Assembly (NCBI RefSeq): GCF_001647715.1
Contig: NZ_CP015600.1
Location: 3,844,001 to 3,908,000 of the forward strand
DNA from: Pseudomonas antarctica
GTDB taxonomy: Bacteria; Pseudomonadota; Gammaproteobacteria; Pseudomonadales; Pseudomonadaceae
Reading direction: 5' to 3'
Length of the DNA: 64,000 nt
Below the pieces are notes generated by a model. The model was not told the DNA's origin, made no database searches, and saw nothing but the letters and a program-made list of their open reading frames with translations. This document shows, one piece after another, positions 21,659-30,675 of this stretch (its first letter is position 1; each line of letters opens with the position of its first letter). A program made the position numbers and the translations under genes.

Positions 21659-21943
21659 GAACAATCCGCACAGGTGACAAAGGCCCCTAGATTACGGGCA
21701 GCGGGGATTTTTTTCAGTGGCCAATTGCCTGGCTGTCGGAATTTTCATGTTCAACGAGAGTGTTCACTGACCCTCAACTCAACAATCAATGCCGGTCAAT
21801 TACCGCCAAACCAACACCGTTTTAGTCGGCATCCCGAACGACACAATTAGAAATATTCGTGTTTCCGAACGAAGCCATCGCAACGTTGCCGACGACCCTA
21901 AAAATCACCATAAATTTCATGCGGTTGTTGTCATCTTTGTTAC

Positions 21944-22015
21944 ATGCCAACTGGCATACATTCTGCTTTATGCCTATTTCCGGTAATAAAATGTTTCAGG
22001 TTTGAGACAGTCTCA
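21944..22015. promoter_or_regulatory. Palindromes in the 535-base divergent intergenic region
   Basis: The region between the MFS gene (start 21658) and the regulator gene (start 22194) is AT-richer than its surroundings and holds two inverted repeats: ATGCCA-AC-TGGCAT at 21944-21957 and TGAGAC-A-GTCTCA at 22003-22015. Both are of operator size. No convincing gene is seen in this stretch. Confidence 0.4.
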
Positions 22016-22193
22016 TCCTCTGAAACAGGACGCGTGACACCCACATAACAACGACCACGCCCCAAAGGAGGGCGGCCTTTCCGACTTTTTGATCGACATC
22101 AACTTTCCAAGACTGCTGCTGCACATCTGTACCCCAAAGAGGGCGAATGGCCTGATCGCCAATCACAAGCCCGACTATAAAAAGGACGAATTG

Positions 22194-25010
22194 ATGAGCT
22201 CGAGCAAGAACCACGCAGTGTCCTGTACGGACGCAGACCACCCGACCCTGGCACCCGCCGAGAGTGTCCTCGGCTTTGGCCCCTTTCTGTTACTGGCAAG
22301 GCAGCACGTGTTGCTGCGCAACGGCGAACCCGTGACGCTGGGTAGCCGCGCGCTGTACCTGTTGATTGCGCTGGTGACCCGCGCCGGCGAATTACTGGAA
22401 AAAGCCGAACTGATCGCCTTCGCGTGGCCCAAGGTGGTCGTAGAGGAATGCAACCTGCGCGCGCAGATCGTCGCCCTGCGCCGGGCACTGGGCGACGACG
22501 GCAACTTCAGCTATATCGTCACCGTGCCGGGCCGAGGCTATCGCTTTGTGGCGCCAGTTACCGTGCAAACCTGCAGTGAAGAAACCCTGCCGGTACCCTA
22601 TGCCCGGGCAGAGGAATCCACGCTGCCGCGGCCGCCCTGCGAAGTGATAGGCCGCGACACGTTGATCGCCAGCCTTGCCGACCAGGTGCTCAGCCAGCGT
22701 TTCGTCACCCTCACCGGCCCCGGCGGCATCGGCAAGACCACCGTCGCCATGGCGGTGGCCCACCAGTTGGCCAGTGCGTTCAAGCTGGACACCTGCTTCG
22801 TCGACCTGGCGCCCGCCACCAGCGGGCAATGGGTGGCCGGCATGCTCGCCAGCGCCCTGGGCATCCAGACGATCAGCGATGACCCGCTGCACAGCATCAC
22901 CGCAACCCTGGCCGAACGCCGCTTGCTGCTGGTGTTGGATAACTGCGAACACGTGTTGCCGGCCACCGCCGACGCCGTGGAAACCTTGCTGCGCAGTGCC
23001 CCGCAATGCTACGTGCTGACCACCAGCCGCGAACCGTTGCGCGCCGAGGGCGAACGGGTGCACGACCTGGCGCCGCTGCAAGTGCCCGACGAACAGGCCA
23101 ACCTGTCCGCCAGCGAAGCCTTGGCCTGGTCCGGCGTGCGCCTGTTTGTAGAACGCGTGCGCGCCCTCGACCCCGACTTTGAGTTCAACGACGCCGATGT
23201 GTCGGCGGTCAGCGCCATCTGTCGCAAACTCGACAGCAATGCGCTGGCGATCGAGATCGCCGCCGCACGGGTACGCACCTTTGGTATTCAGGATCTGGTC
23301 GGCCTGCTCGACGGCAGCTTTCGGCTGCAAATGACCGGCCGGCGCACCGCCCTCGCCCGTCACCGGTCCCTCAGCGCCACACTGGACTGGACCTACTCGA
23401 TGCTCACTGGCGACGAGCAGGCGATGTTGCGCCAACTGGCCGTATTTACAGGCTCCTTCACGCTGGATGCGGTCAAGGCCATGACGGCCAGCAGCAGCCT
23501 GGACCCACGCAACGCCCTGCCGTTGCTCGAAAGCCTGATGGACAAGTCATTGCTGATCACCGGTGAAGCGCAGTTGCTCAAGCGCTATCGCCTGCTGGAA
23601 ACCACCCGCGCCTATGCCCTGGAAAAACTGGCCGAACATGGCGAAGTCAATGCCACCAGCTTGCGTCACGCACGGTATGCCCTCGGCATGTTGCAGGAAG
23701 CCGGGCAGACCCTGGATGGCCTGTCGCCGGAAACCTGGGTTGCCCTCTACGGCCCCGAGAACAGCACCATCCGCTCGGCACTGGACTGGGCCTATTCACC
23801 CAACGGCGACCTGCCCCTCGCGATCGAACTGACCCTGGTCAGCGTGCCGCTGTGGCTGCGCCTGTCGCTGGTCAGCGAATGCCGCACCTGGGTCGCCAAA
23901 GGCCTGGCGAGCAACGCCATCTCCCCCTTGCCGCTGCGCCAGCGCATGCTGCTGCACACTGCCCTGGCCAGTGTGCTGATGCTGACTTACGGCACCGGTG
24001 GGGAGATGCGCGAAGCCTGGCGCCAAGTTTGTGAAGACGCCCGCGACCTCGGCGATGCCGAACACAAAATGCGCGCCTTGTGGGGCCTGTGGACCGACCG
24101 CTGTGGTTGCAACCAATATGCCGAAGCCCTGGAACTGGCCGAGCGTTATATTGCCTTGAACAGCAGCGGCAACCAGCAATTGCTCGGCAAACGCATGCGC
24201 GCCGTGGCGCTGTTTCATATGGGCGATCTGCAGGGCGCGCGACAGAATATCGACGAAGCGCTCGGCTCACCGTCGGCGCCGCGCTCGCACATCATCGACG
24301 TGCATTTTGACCAGCGCATCGCCGCCCGTTGCCTCAAGGCCAAGGTGCAATTGCTGGAAGGCGATGTCGACCCGGCACTGCGCCTGATCGGCGCCTGCGT
24401 CGACGAAGCGGTCTCACTCGACCACCCGGCAACCCTTTGGTACACCCTGTGCCTGGGCGCAATTCCACTGGCACTGCTCACCTCCAACCTGCCAAAAATG
24501 CACTACTACCTTGGCCTGCTGCAAGACAGCACCACCCGCCAGGACCTGCATATCTGGCGGCAATTTCGACGGTGCTTCGAAAGCATCCTGCTGATCCGCC
24601 AAGGCTCGCCGGAAGAAGGCGTGCCGCAACTGGGCGAGGCACTGCACCATTTGCAAGGCCAGGGCGACACCCAGCTCTACAGCCTGCTGCGATGTGAATA
24701 CGCCCTGGGCCTGGCGCGGCTGGGCCTGGAGAAACTCGCCCTGGAAGTGCTGGAAGACACCCTGCAATTGGCTGTCGGCCGCCATGAGCGTTGGTTTGTG
24801 CCGCAGATGCTGCGGATCAAGGCGCAACTGATCCTCCGCCAGGGCGACTACGGTTCAGAGGACAAGGCCAAGGTCATGCTGCGCCAGGCCTGGGTGGATG
24901 CACAGTTGGCGGGCGCGCACTTCTGGCGCGCGCAGATTGCAACCGACCTGGCACGCCTGCAGGAGCCCAAATTGCGCGTGGCCTCGCTGCCCCGCTTCCA
25001 GCACCGCTAG
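22194..25010 (+). CDS. Winged-helix STAND ATPase transcriptional regulator
   Basis: A 938-residue regulator. Residues about 27-122 form an OmpR/PhoB-type winged helix (Trans_reg_C), ending in GRGYRFVAPV. Next comes a STAND/NB-ARC-like ATPase with Walker A TGPGGIGKTT (174-183), Walker B LLLVLDNCEH (D249) and the sensor TTSREPLR. The last 400 residues are helical and look like TPR repeats, as in signal-sensing STAND proteins. An earlier in-frame ATG exists at 22089, but the ATG at 22194 has AAGGA seven bases ahead and is chosen. It ends against the type III secretion operon and its DNA-binding domain is very close to the regulator at 45224, so a role in controlling that system is inferred, not shown. 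Confidence 0.88.
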   Translation: MSSSKNHAVSCTDADHPTLAPAESVLGFGPFLLLARQHVLLRNGEPVTLGSRALYLLIALVTRAGELLEKAELIAFAWPKVVVEECNLRAQIVALRRALGDDGNFSYIVTVPGRGYRFVAPVTVQTCSEETLPVPYARAEESTLPRPPCEVIGRDTLIASLADQVLSQRFVTLTGPGGIGKTTVAMAVAHQLASAFKLDTCFVDLAPATSGQWVAGMLASALGIQTISDDPLHSITATLAERRLLLVLDNCEHVLPATADAVETLLRSAPQCYVLTTSREPLRAEGERVHDLAPLQVPDEQANLSASEALAWSGVRLFVERVRALDPDFEFNDADVSAVSAICRKLDSNALAIEIAAARVRTFGIQDLVGLLDGSFRLQMTGRRTALARHRSLSATLDWTYSMLTGDEQAMLRQLAVFTGSFTLDAVKAMTASSSLDPRNALPLLESLMDKSLLITGEAQLLKRYRLLETTRAYALEKLAEHGEVNATSLRHARYALGMLQEAGQTLDGLSPETWVALYGPENSTIRSALDWAYSPNGDLPLAIELTLVSVPLWLRLSLVSECRTWVAKGLASNAISPLPLRQRMLLHTALASVLMLTYGTGGEMREAWRQVCEDARDLGDAEHKMRALWGLWTDRCGCNQYAEALELAERYIALNSSGNQQLLGKRMRAVALFHMGDLQGARQNIDEALGSPSAPRSHIIDVHFDQRIAARCLKAKVQLLEGDVDPALRLIGACVDEAVSLDHPATLWYTLCLGAIPLALLTSNLPKMHYYLGLLQDSTTRQDLHIWRQFRRCFESILLIRQGSPEEGVPQLGEALHHLQGQGDTQLYSLLRCEYALGLARLGLEKLALEVLEDTLQLAVGRHERWFVPQMLRIKAQLILRQGDYGSEDKAKVMLRQAWVDAQLAGAHFWRAQIATDLARLQEPKLRVASLPRFQHR

Positions 25011-25030
25011 GTATCTGAACTTGGACTAAC

Positions 25031-25061
25031 TGTGGTGAGCGGGGCAAGCCCGCTCACCACA
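25031..25061. terminator. Hairpin between the STAND regulator and sctU
   Basis: A perfect 13-bp inverted repeat (TGTGGTGAGCGGG and CCCGCTCACCACA) with a 5-base loop lies between two convergent stops (25010 and 25093). No T-run follows. The outer bases resemble REP elements, so it may be a diverged REP that serves as a terminator. Confidence 0.65.
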
Positions 25062-25092
25062 ACAGCCCTTCCACAGGTTGATTTAGGTTGGG

Positions 25093-26139
25093 TCAGATCA
25101 GGCGCGCAGCCACAAGCCAATCGGCCACGGCCTGGAACGACGCATCCGGCACGGGGTCGCCGGGCACGGTTTTTTTGGCGATAGCCGCCGCCAGGGATTT
25201 GTCCGGCGCATGGGGAATCCCCAGATCGTACGCTTCCTGCAACATCAACAAGGCCTCTTCCGGTGATGCGCGACACACAATCACCGGCACCGGCGTTTCC
25301 CCGCGTACATAGCGCACGCCAATCACCCAACCATCGGTGGTGCCAATCATCATCGACGCCCGGCCCAGGCCCAGCTTGGTGGCCAGCGCCTGCATCTCAT
25401 TGCGCTGGCGGCGCCGTTCGCTCTTGATCAGCGGGTCGCCGTCGATGTCTTTACGCTCGCGCTTGGTTTCGCTGCGGGTCATCTTCATGTCGCGCCCGAA
25501 CAACCAGCGCTGCATCAGCACGTCCACGGCGCCCACCGTGAGAAACGCGCACAGCACCGTGAACACCAGCGGTTTGAGCACCAGGAAAAACGTCGATTCC
25601 ATGCACTCGGCACCACAGCGTGACGACTCCATCAGCGCCTGCAACGCGTGCTTGCCGACCACGTAAAACGCGATCGCCAATACATGCACCTTGACCAGCC
25701 CCTTGATGAACTCCACCAGGTTGCGCAGGGCGAAGATCTTCTTCATGCCCTCCGCCGGGTTGATGCGCTTGAACTCGGGCTTGATCGGGTCCACCGAGAA
25801 CACAAAGCCGCGCATGGTGATGAGGTTGGTCAGGATCACTACGCCGGTGGTCACCGCCATCACCGGCAGCGTGATCCCGATGATCAATTGTTCGGCATGG
25901 TCGAGCACCCGGGGCCACACGGTGGCGAACGGTTCGATATAAATGCGCGCGGTCAGGTCAATCAGCGCCGTGACCTGCGCCATGGCCCGGGGCGCGAGGA
26001 TGGAGATGCACAAGGTGCAGAACAGAATGACCATGCCCGACACCAGGTCCTGGCTCTTGGCGACCTGGCCTTTCTTGCGGGCGTCGTTGAGCTTTTTGTC
26101 CGTGGCCGGCTGGGATTTCTCTTCGCTGGTATCGGCCAT
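25093..26139 (-). CDS. sctU: T3SS export switch protein SctU without NPTH motif
   Basis: SctU (YscU/HrcU/RhcU/FlhB family) is the export-apparatus protein that switches substrate class. The 348-residue product has the basic start DKKLNDARKKGQVAKSQDL, four membrane segments (about 34-55, 83-105, 145-165, 184-206), the cytoplasmic linker MTRSETKRERKDIDGDP and a C-terminal domain ending in the family pattern ETPVPVIVCRA...GIPHAPDKSLAAAI. The autocleavage tetrapeptide NPTH, normally in the position just before the VGVRY-like strand, is replaced by GTTD at residues 266-269. The protein should therefore not self-cleave by the known mechanism. It is the last gene of the sctC1-sctU operon, four bases after sctT. 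Confidence 0.94.
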   Translation of the reverse strand: MADTSEEKSQPATDKKLNDARKKGQVAKSQDLVSGMVILFCTLCISILAPRAMAQVTALIDLTARIYIEPFATVWPRVLDHAEQLIIGITLPVMAVTTGVVILTNLITMRGFVFSVDPIKPEFKRINPAEGMKKIFALRNLVEFIKGLVKVHVLAIAFYVVGKHALQALMESSRCGAECMESTFFLVLKPLVFTVLCAFLTVGAVDVLMQRWLFGRDMKMTRSETKRERKDIDGDPLIKSERRRQRNEMQALATKLGLGRASMMIGTTDGWVIGVRYVRGETPVPVIVCRASPEEALLMLQEAYDLGIPHAPDKSLAAAIAKKTVPGDPVPDASFQAVADWLVAARLI

Positions 26140-26142
26140 GGG

Positions 26143-26955
26143 CTACTCCATGCCTGCCAGGGTTTTGAGCAGTTCAACGGTGCCGCGAAACTCCGCCAAC
26201 TGGTCGAGCATCAAGGGGATCAGGAAGCCGATATAGATCACCATCAGGATCGAGAAAAACAGGTTCTTCACCGGCAGCGACAAATCGAAAATGTGCAGGT
26301 TCGGCGCCATCCGCGACAGGTAGGCGAGCATCAAGTCGGTAATCAGCAGCGAGATCAGCAACGGGGAAACCATCAGCACGCCGACGCGCATGATCTGGTC
26401 GAGGATCGACAGCACCGCCAGCAGCGCCGAGCTGGCAAATACCGGGGTAAACGCCGTCACCGGCCACAACTGATAGCTGTGGTAATAACCGTCGACCATC
26501 AGGATAAAACCGCCGGACATGAAAAACAGCGTGATCAGCATCACCGTCAACAAGGTCGACATCACACTCGATTCCCCGGTTGAAAGCGGGTCCACCAATT
26601 GCGCCATGGTCGAGCCGCGCTGCAGGTCGATCAACTCCCCCGCCACCTCTGCCGCCCAGAACGGAATGCCGAACAACAGGCCGATCAGAATGCCGATCAA
26701 AAACTCCTTGATCAGCAACCCGGCGATGAACACGCTGCCATGTTCGGGCATGGCGGTCAGTGCTTCGAACACCGGGAAGAACATCGGGATGGAAATGGCC
26801 ACGGCCACACAGCCACGAATCATCCCGGTGAGGCCCAGGCGATTGAATGCCGGGGTGATCACCACCACGCCCATGGCCCGGCAGGCGGCGAGCGAGGCGG
26901 CGCTGATCACCGGGTAGGCGACTTCCAGGAACTGCGCGGTAAGGCTGGCATCCAT
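26143..26955 (-). CDS. sctT: T3SS export apparatus protein SctT
   Basis: SctT (YscT/HrcT/FliR family) is part of the export gate that forms the entry to the secretion channel in the inner membrane. The 270-residue product is almost entirely hydrophobic with about six membrane segments, and contains GIPFWAAEVAGELIDLQRGSTMA and PLSTGESSVMSTLLT, conserved in SctT. The start MDASLTAQFLEVAYP is six bases from the sctS stop. It lies in the canonical R-S-T-U gene order. Confidence 0.95.
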   Translation of the reverse strand: MDASLTAQFLEVAYPVISAASLAACRAMGVVVITPAFNRLGLTGMIRGCVAVAISIPMFFPVFEALTAMPEHGSVFIAGLLIKEFLIGILIGLLFGIPFWAAEVAGELIDLQRGSTMAQLVDPLSTGESSVMSTLLTVMLITLFFMSGGFILMVDGYYHSYQLWPVTAFTPVFASSALLAVLSILDQIMRVGVLMVSPLLISLLITDLMLAYLSRMAPNLHIFDLSLPVKNLFFSILMVIYIGFLIPLMLDQLAEFRGTVELLKTLAGME

Positions 26956-26961
26956 GAGCGG

Positions 26962-27231
26962 TCAGCGCGTCCACAGCGGGAAGTTGTCGAGCACCTGGCT
27001 CCCCAACTCCGCGACTTGCCCGGCCAGGACCGGGCCGAGGAACACGATGGTCAAAAGGACCGCCACCAGCTTCACCACCTGCGGCAGTGTCTGGTCCTGG
27101 ATCTGCGTCAGCGCCTGGAACAGCCCCACGCTCAACCCCACGATAATCGCCACCCCCAGCGCCGGTGCCGAGAGCATCAGCACGGTCATCAGCGCCTGTT
27201 TCATCAATGACAGGAAAACATCCTGGCCCAT
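26962..27231 (-). CDS. sctS: T3SS export apparatus protein SctS
   Basis: SctS (YscS/HrcS/FliQ family) is an 89-residue export-gate protein with two membrane hairpin helices. It contains GLFQALTQIQDQTLPQVVKLVAV, the most conserved FliQ/SctS segment. Length and position between sctR and sctT fit exactly. Confidence 0.95.
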   Translation of the reverse strand: MGQDVFLSLMKQALMTVLMLSAPALGVAIIVGLSVGLFQALTQIQDQTLPQVVKLVAVLLTIVFLGPVLAGQVAELGSQVLDNFPLWTR

Positions 27232-27241
27232 GGGTCGTGCC

Positions 27242-27895
27242 TCAGCCGTAGCTCAAAATCAAACCGTGCATCAAGCGCGACCAGCCACTCAGCGACACGA
27301 ATAAAAAAATCTTCAACGGGATCGAAATCAAATTCGGCGAGACCATCGACATGCCCATGGCCATCAGCACGTTGGACACCAGCAAGTCGACCACCAAAAA
27401 CGGGATGTACAGCAAAAAACCGATCTCGAAGGCGCGCGTGAGTTCCGAACTGACAAACGCCGGGATCAGCACCACCAGGTCGTCATCGCGCAGGTCGGCA
27501 CGGGCCTCGGGCGACCAGATGGTTTCCGTGGCCTGCACAAAAAAGCCACGCTCGGACTCATTCGCGAAGCGCTTCAGGTGCGCCTGCAACGGCGGGCGCA
27601 GCGCATCGCCCAAGTCCTTGAGTTGCTCCACATGTTCGATGTTGAGATCGCGCCCCTCCACCTGCCGGTACATATCGCCGATCAAGGGCGTGGTCACGTA
27701 CACCGACAGAATCAGCGCGATGCCGTACAACACCAGGTTTGGCGGGGTCTGCTGTACCCCGAGGGCGTTGCGGATCAGGAACAACACCACCGAGATCTTC
27801 ATGAAACCGGTGAGCGTCACCACCGCCAACGGGATCAACCCGATCGTCGCAACGACCAGGATAATCTCGATCAGATTCGGCTGATAACCGGTCAT
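27242..27895 (-). CDS. sctR: T3SS export apparatus protein SctR
   Basis: SctR (YscR/HrcR/FliP family) is the main export-gate protein, five copies of which form the pore with SctS and SctT. The 217-residue product has MKISVVLFLIRNALGVQQTPPNLVLYGIALILS, then a hydrophilic middle loop, and IPAFVSSELTRAFEIGFLLYIPFLVVDLLVSNVLMAMGM, both strong signatures. It overlaps the end of sctQ by four bases. Confidence 0.96.
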   Translation of the reverse strand: MTGYQPNLIEIILVVATIGLIPLAVVTLTGFMKISVVLFLIRNALGVQQTPPNLVLYGIALILSVYVTTPLIGDMYRQVEGRDLNIEHVEQLKDLGDALRPPLQAHLKRFANESERGFFVQATETIWSPEARADLRDDDLVVLIPAFVSSELTRAFEIGFLLYIPFLVVDLLVSNVLMAMGMSMVSPNLISIPLKIFLFVSLSGWSRLMHGLILSYG

Positions 27896-28137
27896 GGAGT
27901 GGCAAAACTCAGCAGCCGCACACCCAGGCCGTCACCGATTTTCACCAGTTGCCCCTGGCCGACGCGGCGCCCGTTAACCATCAGGTCGACGCTGTCGACG
28001 TCGGGCGTATTGAGCTGCAACAGGCTGCCCGCCCCCAGCTCACGCAATTGCGCCAGGGTCAGTTCCAGGCTGCCGACCTGGCACACCAGCTTGAGCGGAA
28101 GGTCATCCAGGGCCACAGCAGCATCAACCTCAGTCAT
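27892..28137 (-). CDS. Possible internal-start short form of SctQ (81 aa)
   Basis: An in-frame ATG at 28137 is preceded by GGAG at 28147-28144, leaving six bases of spacing. The product would be the complete C-terminal SpoA domain alone (MTEVDAAVALDDLPLKL at its start). In characterised T3SSs a similar short SctQ-C forms part of the ring. The site is seen in the sequence; its use is inferred. Confidence 0.45.
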   Translation of the reverse strand: MTEVDAAVALDDLPLKLVCQVGSLELTLAQLRELGAGSLLQLNTPDVDSVDLMVNGRRVGQGQLVKIGDGLGVRLLSFATP

Positions 28138-28893
28138 CGTGTTCTCCATGTCCAAAAAGGGGGCTTTCAATTCTTCCTGCACACGCAAGGCTTCACCCTG
28201 GTATTGGCAGCGGGCCTGCAGGCGCCCGTCCAGGTCGAGCAACAAGCCCGAGCCTTGTTCAAGCATCAACACATCGCCGGGGCGCAAACTGCGCAGTTCA
28301 CCCAGGGTCAGCGACTGCCGCCCGGCGACCAGCGCCAGGGTCTGGCGCAGGGCGGGCAACGGGTCCGGTTCAAGCTGGCCATAGTGGTCGAGCAACTGTG
28401 CGATGAGCACGGCGGCGCCTTCGCTCAGATCGAGGTGCGCGCTCATGGCCGGCTGATTGCCAAAGGTCAGCTCAAGCGAAAGGTGCACGGCGTAATCTCG
28501 CGGCACGTCGGTGGCCTCCAGCAGCTGCACCGAATGACCCAACAGCGGCTCGAGGCGCTCGATCAAGTCGAGTACCGCCAATTCCAGTAACAACGCGCGC
28601 GGCAACGAGGGCAGCAACTGCACATCGAACTGCAGCGCCAGCGGCACCAGCACCTGCTCCAATGCAGCGGCCGAGAGGCGCAGGCGCACCGGGGCGCGGC
28701 CGAGCAAGAGCGGCACCTCGCACGGGCTATTGAAAGTGGCTGCGGCTGCGGCCCAGCTCACCCGCAGGTCTTGCCCGGCGCATCGGCCCTGCCAGGCCCG
28801 ACGGCGCCGGTGCAGTTGGTTATGCAGTGCGAGCAAGGCCGGGTCGTAGTGCGTCAGCCACGGCGTCAATGGAACGGCAAGGGCTGCAATCAT
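27892..28893 (-). CDS. sctQ: T3SS cytosolic ring protein SctQ
   Basis: SctQ (YscQ/HrcQ family) builds the cytoplasmic sorting platform below the export gate. The 333-residue product has a variable N-terminal region and two SpoA-like parts: one at about 200-245 (SLTLGELRSLRPGDVLMLEQ) and a C-terminal one at about 265-330 (KLVCQVGSLELTLAQLREL, ending GVRLLSFATP). An internal ATG at 28137 with GGAG six bases upstream would give a separate 81-residue C-terminal product; such internal starts are known for Yersinia and Salmonella SctQ. It lies between sctO and sctR. Confidence 0.92.
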   Translation of the reverse strand: MIAALAVPLTPWLTHYDPALLALHNQLHRRRRAWQGRCAGQDLRVSWAAAAATFNSPCEVPLLLGRAPVRLRLSAAALEQVLVPLALQFDVQLLPSLPRALLLELAVLDLIERLEPLLGHSVQLLEATDVPRDYAVHLSLELTFGNQPAMSAHLDLSEGAAVLIAQLLDHYGQLEPDPLPALRQTLALVAGRQSLTLGELRSLRPGDVLMLEQGSGLLLDLDGRLQARCQYQGEALRVQEELKAPFLDMENTMTEVDAAVALDDLPLKLVCQVGSLELTLAQLRELGAGSLLQLNTPDVDSVDLMVNGRRVGQGQLVKIGDGLGVRLLSFATP

Positions 28894-29336
28894 GTGCCAA
28901 CGCCTTCGTCACGCAGCTCGCCGATACGGCGTTCATCGCTTTCACGGCCGTCGAGCAGGCTTTGCCAGGCATCGGATTGGCGCTGGCGGCTCAGGCGTTC
29001 CTGGCGAAACAGGTCACGCTCGCGCTCCTGGCTTTGCAAGGTAGTGGACACGTGGGTCACGTCGTTTTCCAGCTGCTGCTGGTCATCCGACAGACCGCGC
29101 AAACGATCCTGGGCCGCCTGCCAACTGGCCACCGACAAGCCTTCGGTGAGGGACGCATACACCTGGCGGGCTTCCTCGGCGATGGCTTCACGGTGCCGGC
29201 GCAATTGCTCCTTGGCGTCGGTCAATACGCCATGGGTGTGCTCGCAGCGCTGCTGCTGGGCAGCCAACTGGCTGGCGGCCCGTTGTTCACGCAGTACCCG
29301 CAAGGTTTGCAGGGTGCGCAGTTGGTCGGTTTTCAT
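28890..29336 (-). CDS. sctO: T3SS stalk protein SctO
   Basis: SctO (YscO/FliJ-like) is a coiled-coil stalk that links the ATPase SctN to the export gate. The 148-residue product is highly charged, rich in Gln, Arg and Glu and almost fully helical (e.g. TLRVLREQRAASQLAAQQQR). These proteins are conserved in shape more than sequence; the call rests on the coiled coil, length and its place between sctN and sctQ. A four-base overlap joins it to sctQ. Confidence 0.82.
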   Translation of the reverse strand: MKTDQLRTLQTLRVLREQRAASQLAAQQQRCEHTHGVLTDAKEQLRRHREAIAEEARQVYASLTEGLSVASWQAAQDRLRGLSDDQQQLENDVTHVSTTLQSQERERDLFRQERLSRQRQSDAWQSLLDGRESDERRIGELRDEGVGT

Positions 29337-29352
29337 GGGGTTCGCTCCTGTG

Positions 29353-30675
29353 TCATGCCAATACCTGGCGCATGCGGATCAAGGTGTGTTCCAGGTTGCT
29401 GGGTTCATCCGCGTTCTGGCGCAAGAAGGCTTCGATAGCGGCGTGGCGAGCGATGGCTTCGTCGGCCAACGGATCGCTGCCGGCGGCGTACTCGCCCACG
29501 CGGATCAGCATTTCGATCTCGCCGTAGCGCGCCATCAGCTCACGAATGCGCAGGGCCAGGCGCTTGTGTTCCTCACCGGCGACTTGCTCCATCAAGCGAC
29601 TACGGCTGCGCAATACGTCGACTGCCGGGAAGTAGTTACGCTGGGCCAGTTCGGCACTGAGGGCGATGTGCCCGTCGAGGATCGAGCGGGCTTCCTCGGC
29701 CACCGGATCACTCGCGGCGTCACCTTCGGTGAGCACGGTGTACAACGCGGTGATGCTGCCGGTGGGGCCGGGGCCGGCGCGTTCCAGCAGACGCGGCAAG
29801 ATCGAGAAAAACGACGGCGGGTACCCGCGACGGGTCGGTGGTTCGCCCACGGCCAAGCCAATTTCGCGCTGGGCGCGGGCAAAACGCGTCAGGCTGTCCA
29901 TCAACAGCAACACGTTGCGGCCCTGGTCGCGGTGATATTCAGCCAGGGCGGTAGCGACAAACGCAGCCCGCACGCGCTCGGCCGCCGGGCGATCAGAGGT
30001 GGCAACCACCGCTACCGTGCGCGCACGCGCCGGGGCATCCAGTTGCACGTCGAGCAGTTCGCGCACTTCCCTGCCCCGTTCGCCGATCAAGCCAATCACG
30101 ATCACATCGGCTTCGCTGTTGCGGATGATGCTGGCGAGCAACGACGACTTGCCCACGCCTGGCTCACCGAAGATGCCCATGCGCTGGCCCTGGGCCAGGG
30201 TCAGCAAGCCGTCGATGGAACGAATGCCCAGGGCCATGGAGCGCACGATCAATTGCCGGGAAAACGGTGCCGGTGGTTCAGCGTGCAACGGGTAATGTTG
30301 CAAGGCCAGGGTCGGCGGTAGGCCGTCGCCGTCGAGGAAGTCGCCCATGGGGCTGATCACTCGACCGAGCTGCGCGTCACCGACGGCCACACCCAGGGTC
30401 TCGCCGGTGGCGGTGATTTGTGTGCGGGTGGATAGGCCCTCCATGGAACCGATGGGCGAAAGAATCGCCTCGTCACCCTCAAAGCCGATCACCTCGGCAC
30501 TCAAGCTGCGGCCACTGACCGGGTCGCGCAATTGGCACAATTCACCGATGCTCGCCCCGGCGACACTGGCGCGCAACAGCACACCACGAATGCTCAACAC
30601 GGTGCCGTGCATCGGCCGCAGGCGTGTCTGGGTGAGGCGCTCAGTCAGGCGTGGCAGCAGCAGCTCCAGGTTCAT
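29353..30675 (-). CDS. sctN: T3SS ATPase SctN
   Basis: SctN (YscN/HrcN/FliI family) is the hexameric ATPase that unfolds and releases substrates at the base of the machine. The 440-residue product has Walker A GEPGVGKSS at 170-178, IGLIGERGREVRE and the Walker B strand NVLLLMDSLTRFARAQREIGLA, and the family stretch GYPPSFFSILPRLLERAG. The lid domain at the C-terminus is rich in short helices. Its ATG overlaps the sctL stop (ATGA). Identity is certain at the family level, and the surrounding genes rule out a flagellar FliI. Confidence 0.97.
   Translation of the reverse strand: MNLELLLPRLTERLTQTRLRPMHGTVLSIRGVLLRASVAGASIGELCQLRDPVSGRSLSAEVIGFEGDEAILSPIGSMEGLSTRTQITATGETLGVAVGDAQLGRVISPMGDFLDGDGLPPTLALQHYPLHAEPPAPFSRQLIVRSMALGIRSIDGLLTLAQGQRMGIFGEPGVGKSSLLASIIRNSEADVIVIGLIGERGREVRELLDVQLDAPARARTVAVVATSDRPAAERVRAAFVATALAEYHRDQGRNVLLLMDSLTRFARAQREIGLAVGEPPTRRGYPPSFFSILPRLLERAGPGPTGSITALYTVLTEGDAASDPVAEEARSILDGHIALSAELAQRNYFPAVDVLRSRSRLMEQVAGEEHKRLALRIRELMARYGEIEMLIRVGEYAAGSDPLADEAIARHAAIEAFLRQNADEPSNLEHTLIRMRQVLA

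Noticed and set aside
21789..21986. 65-codon rightward frame in the intergenic region before the STAND regulator
   Set aside because: No ribosome site, poor coding pattern, AT-rich non-coding look.
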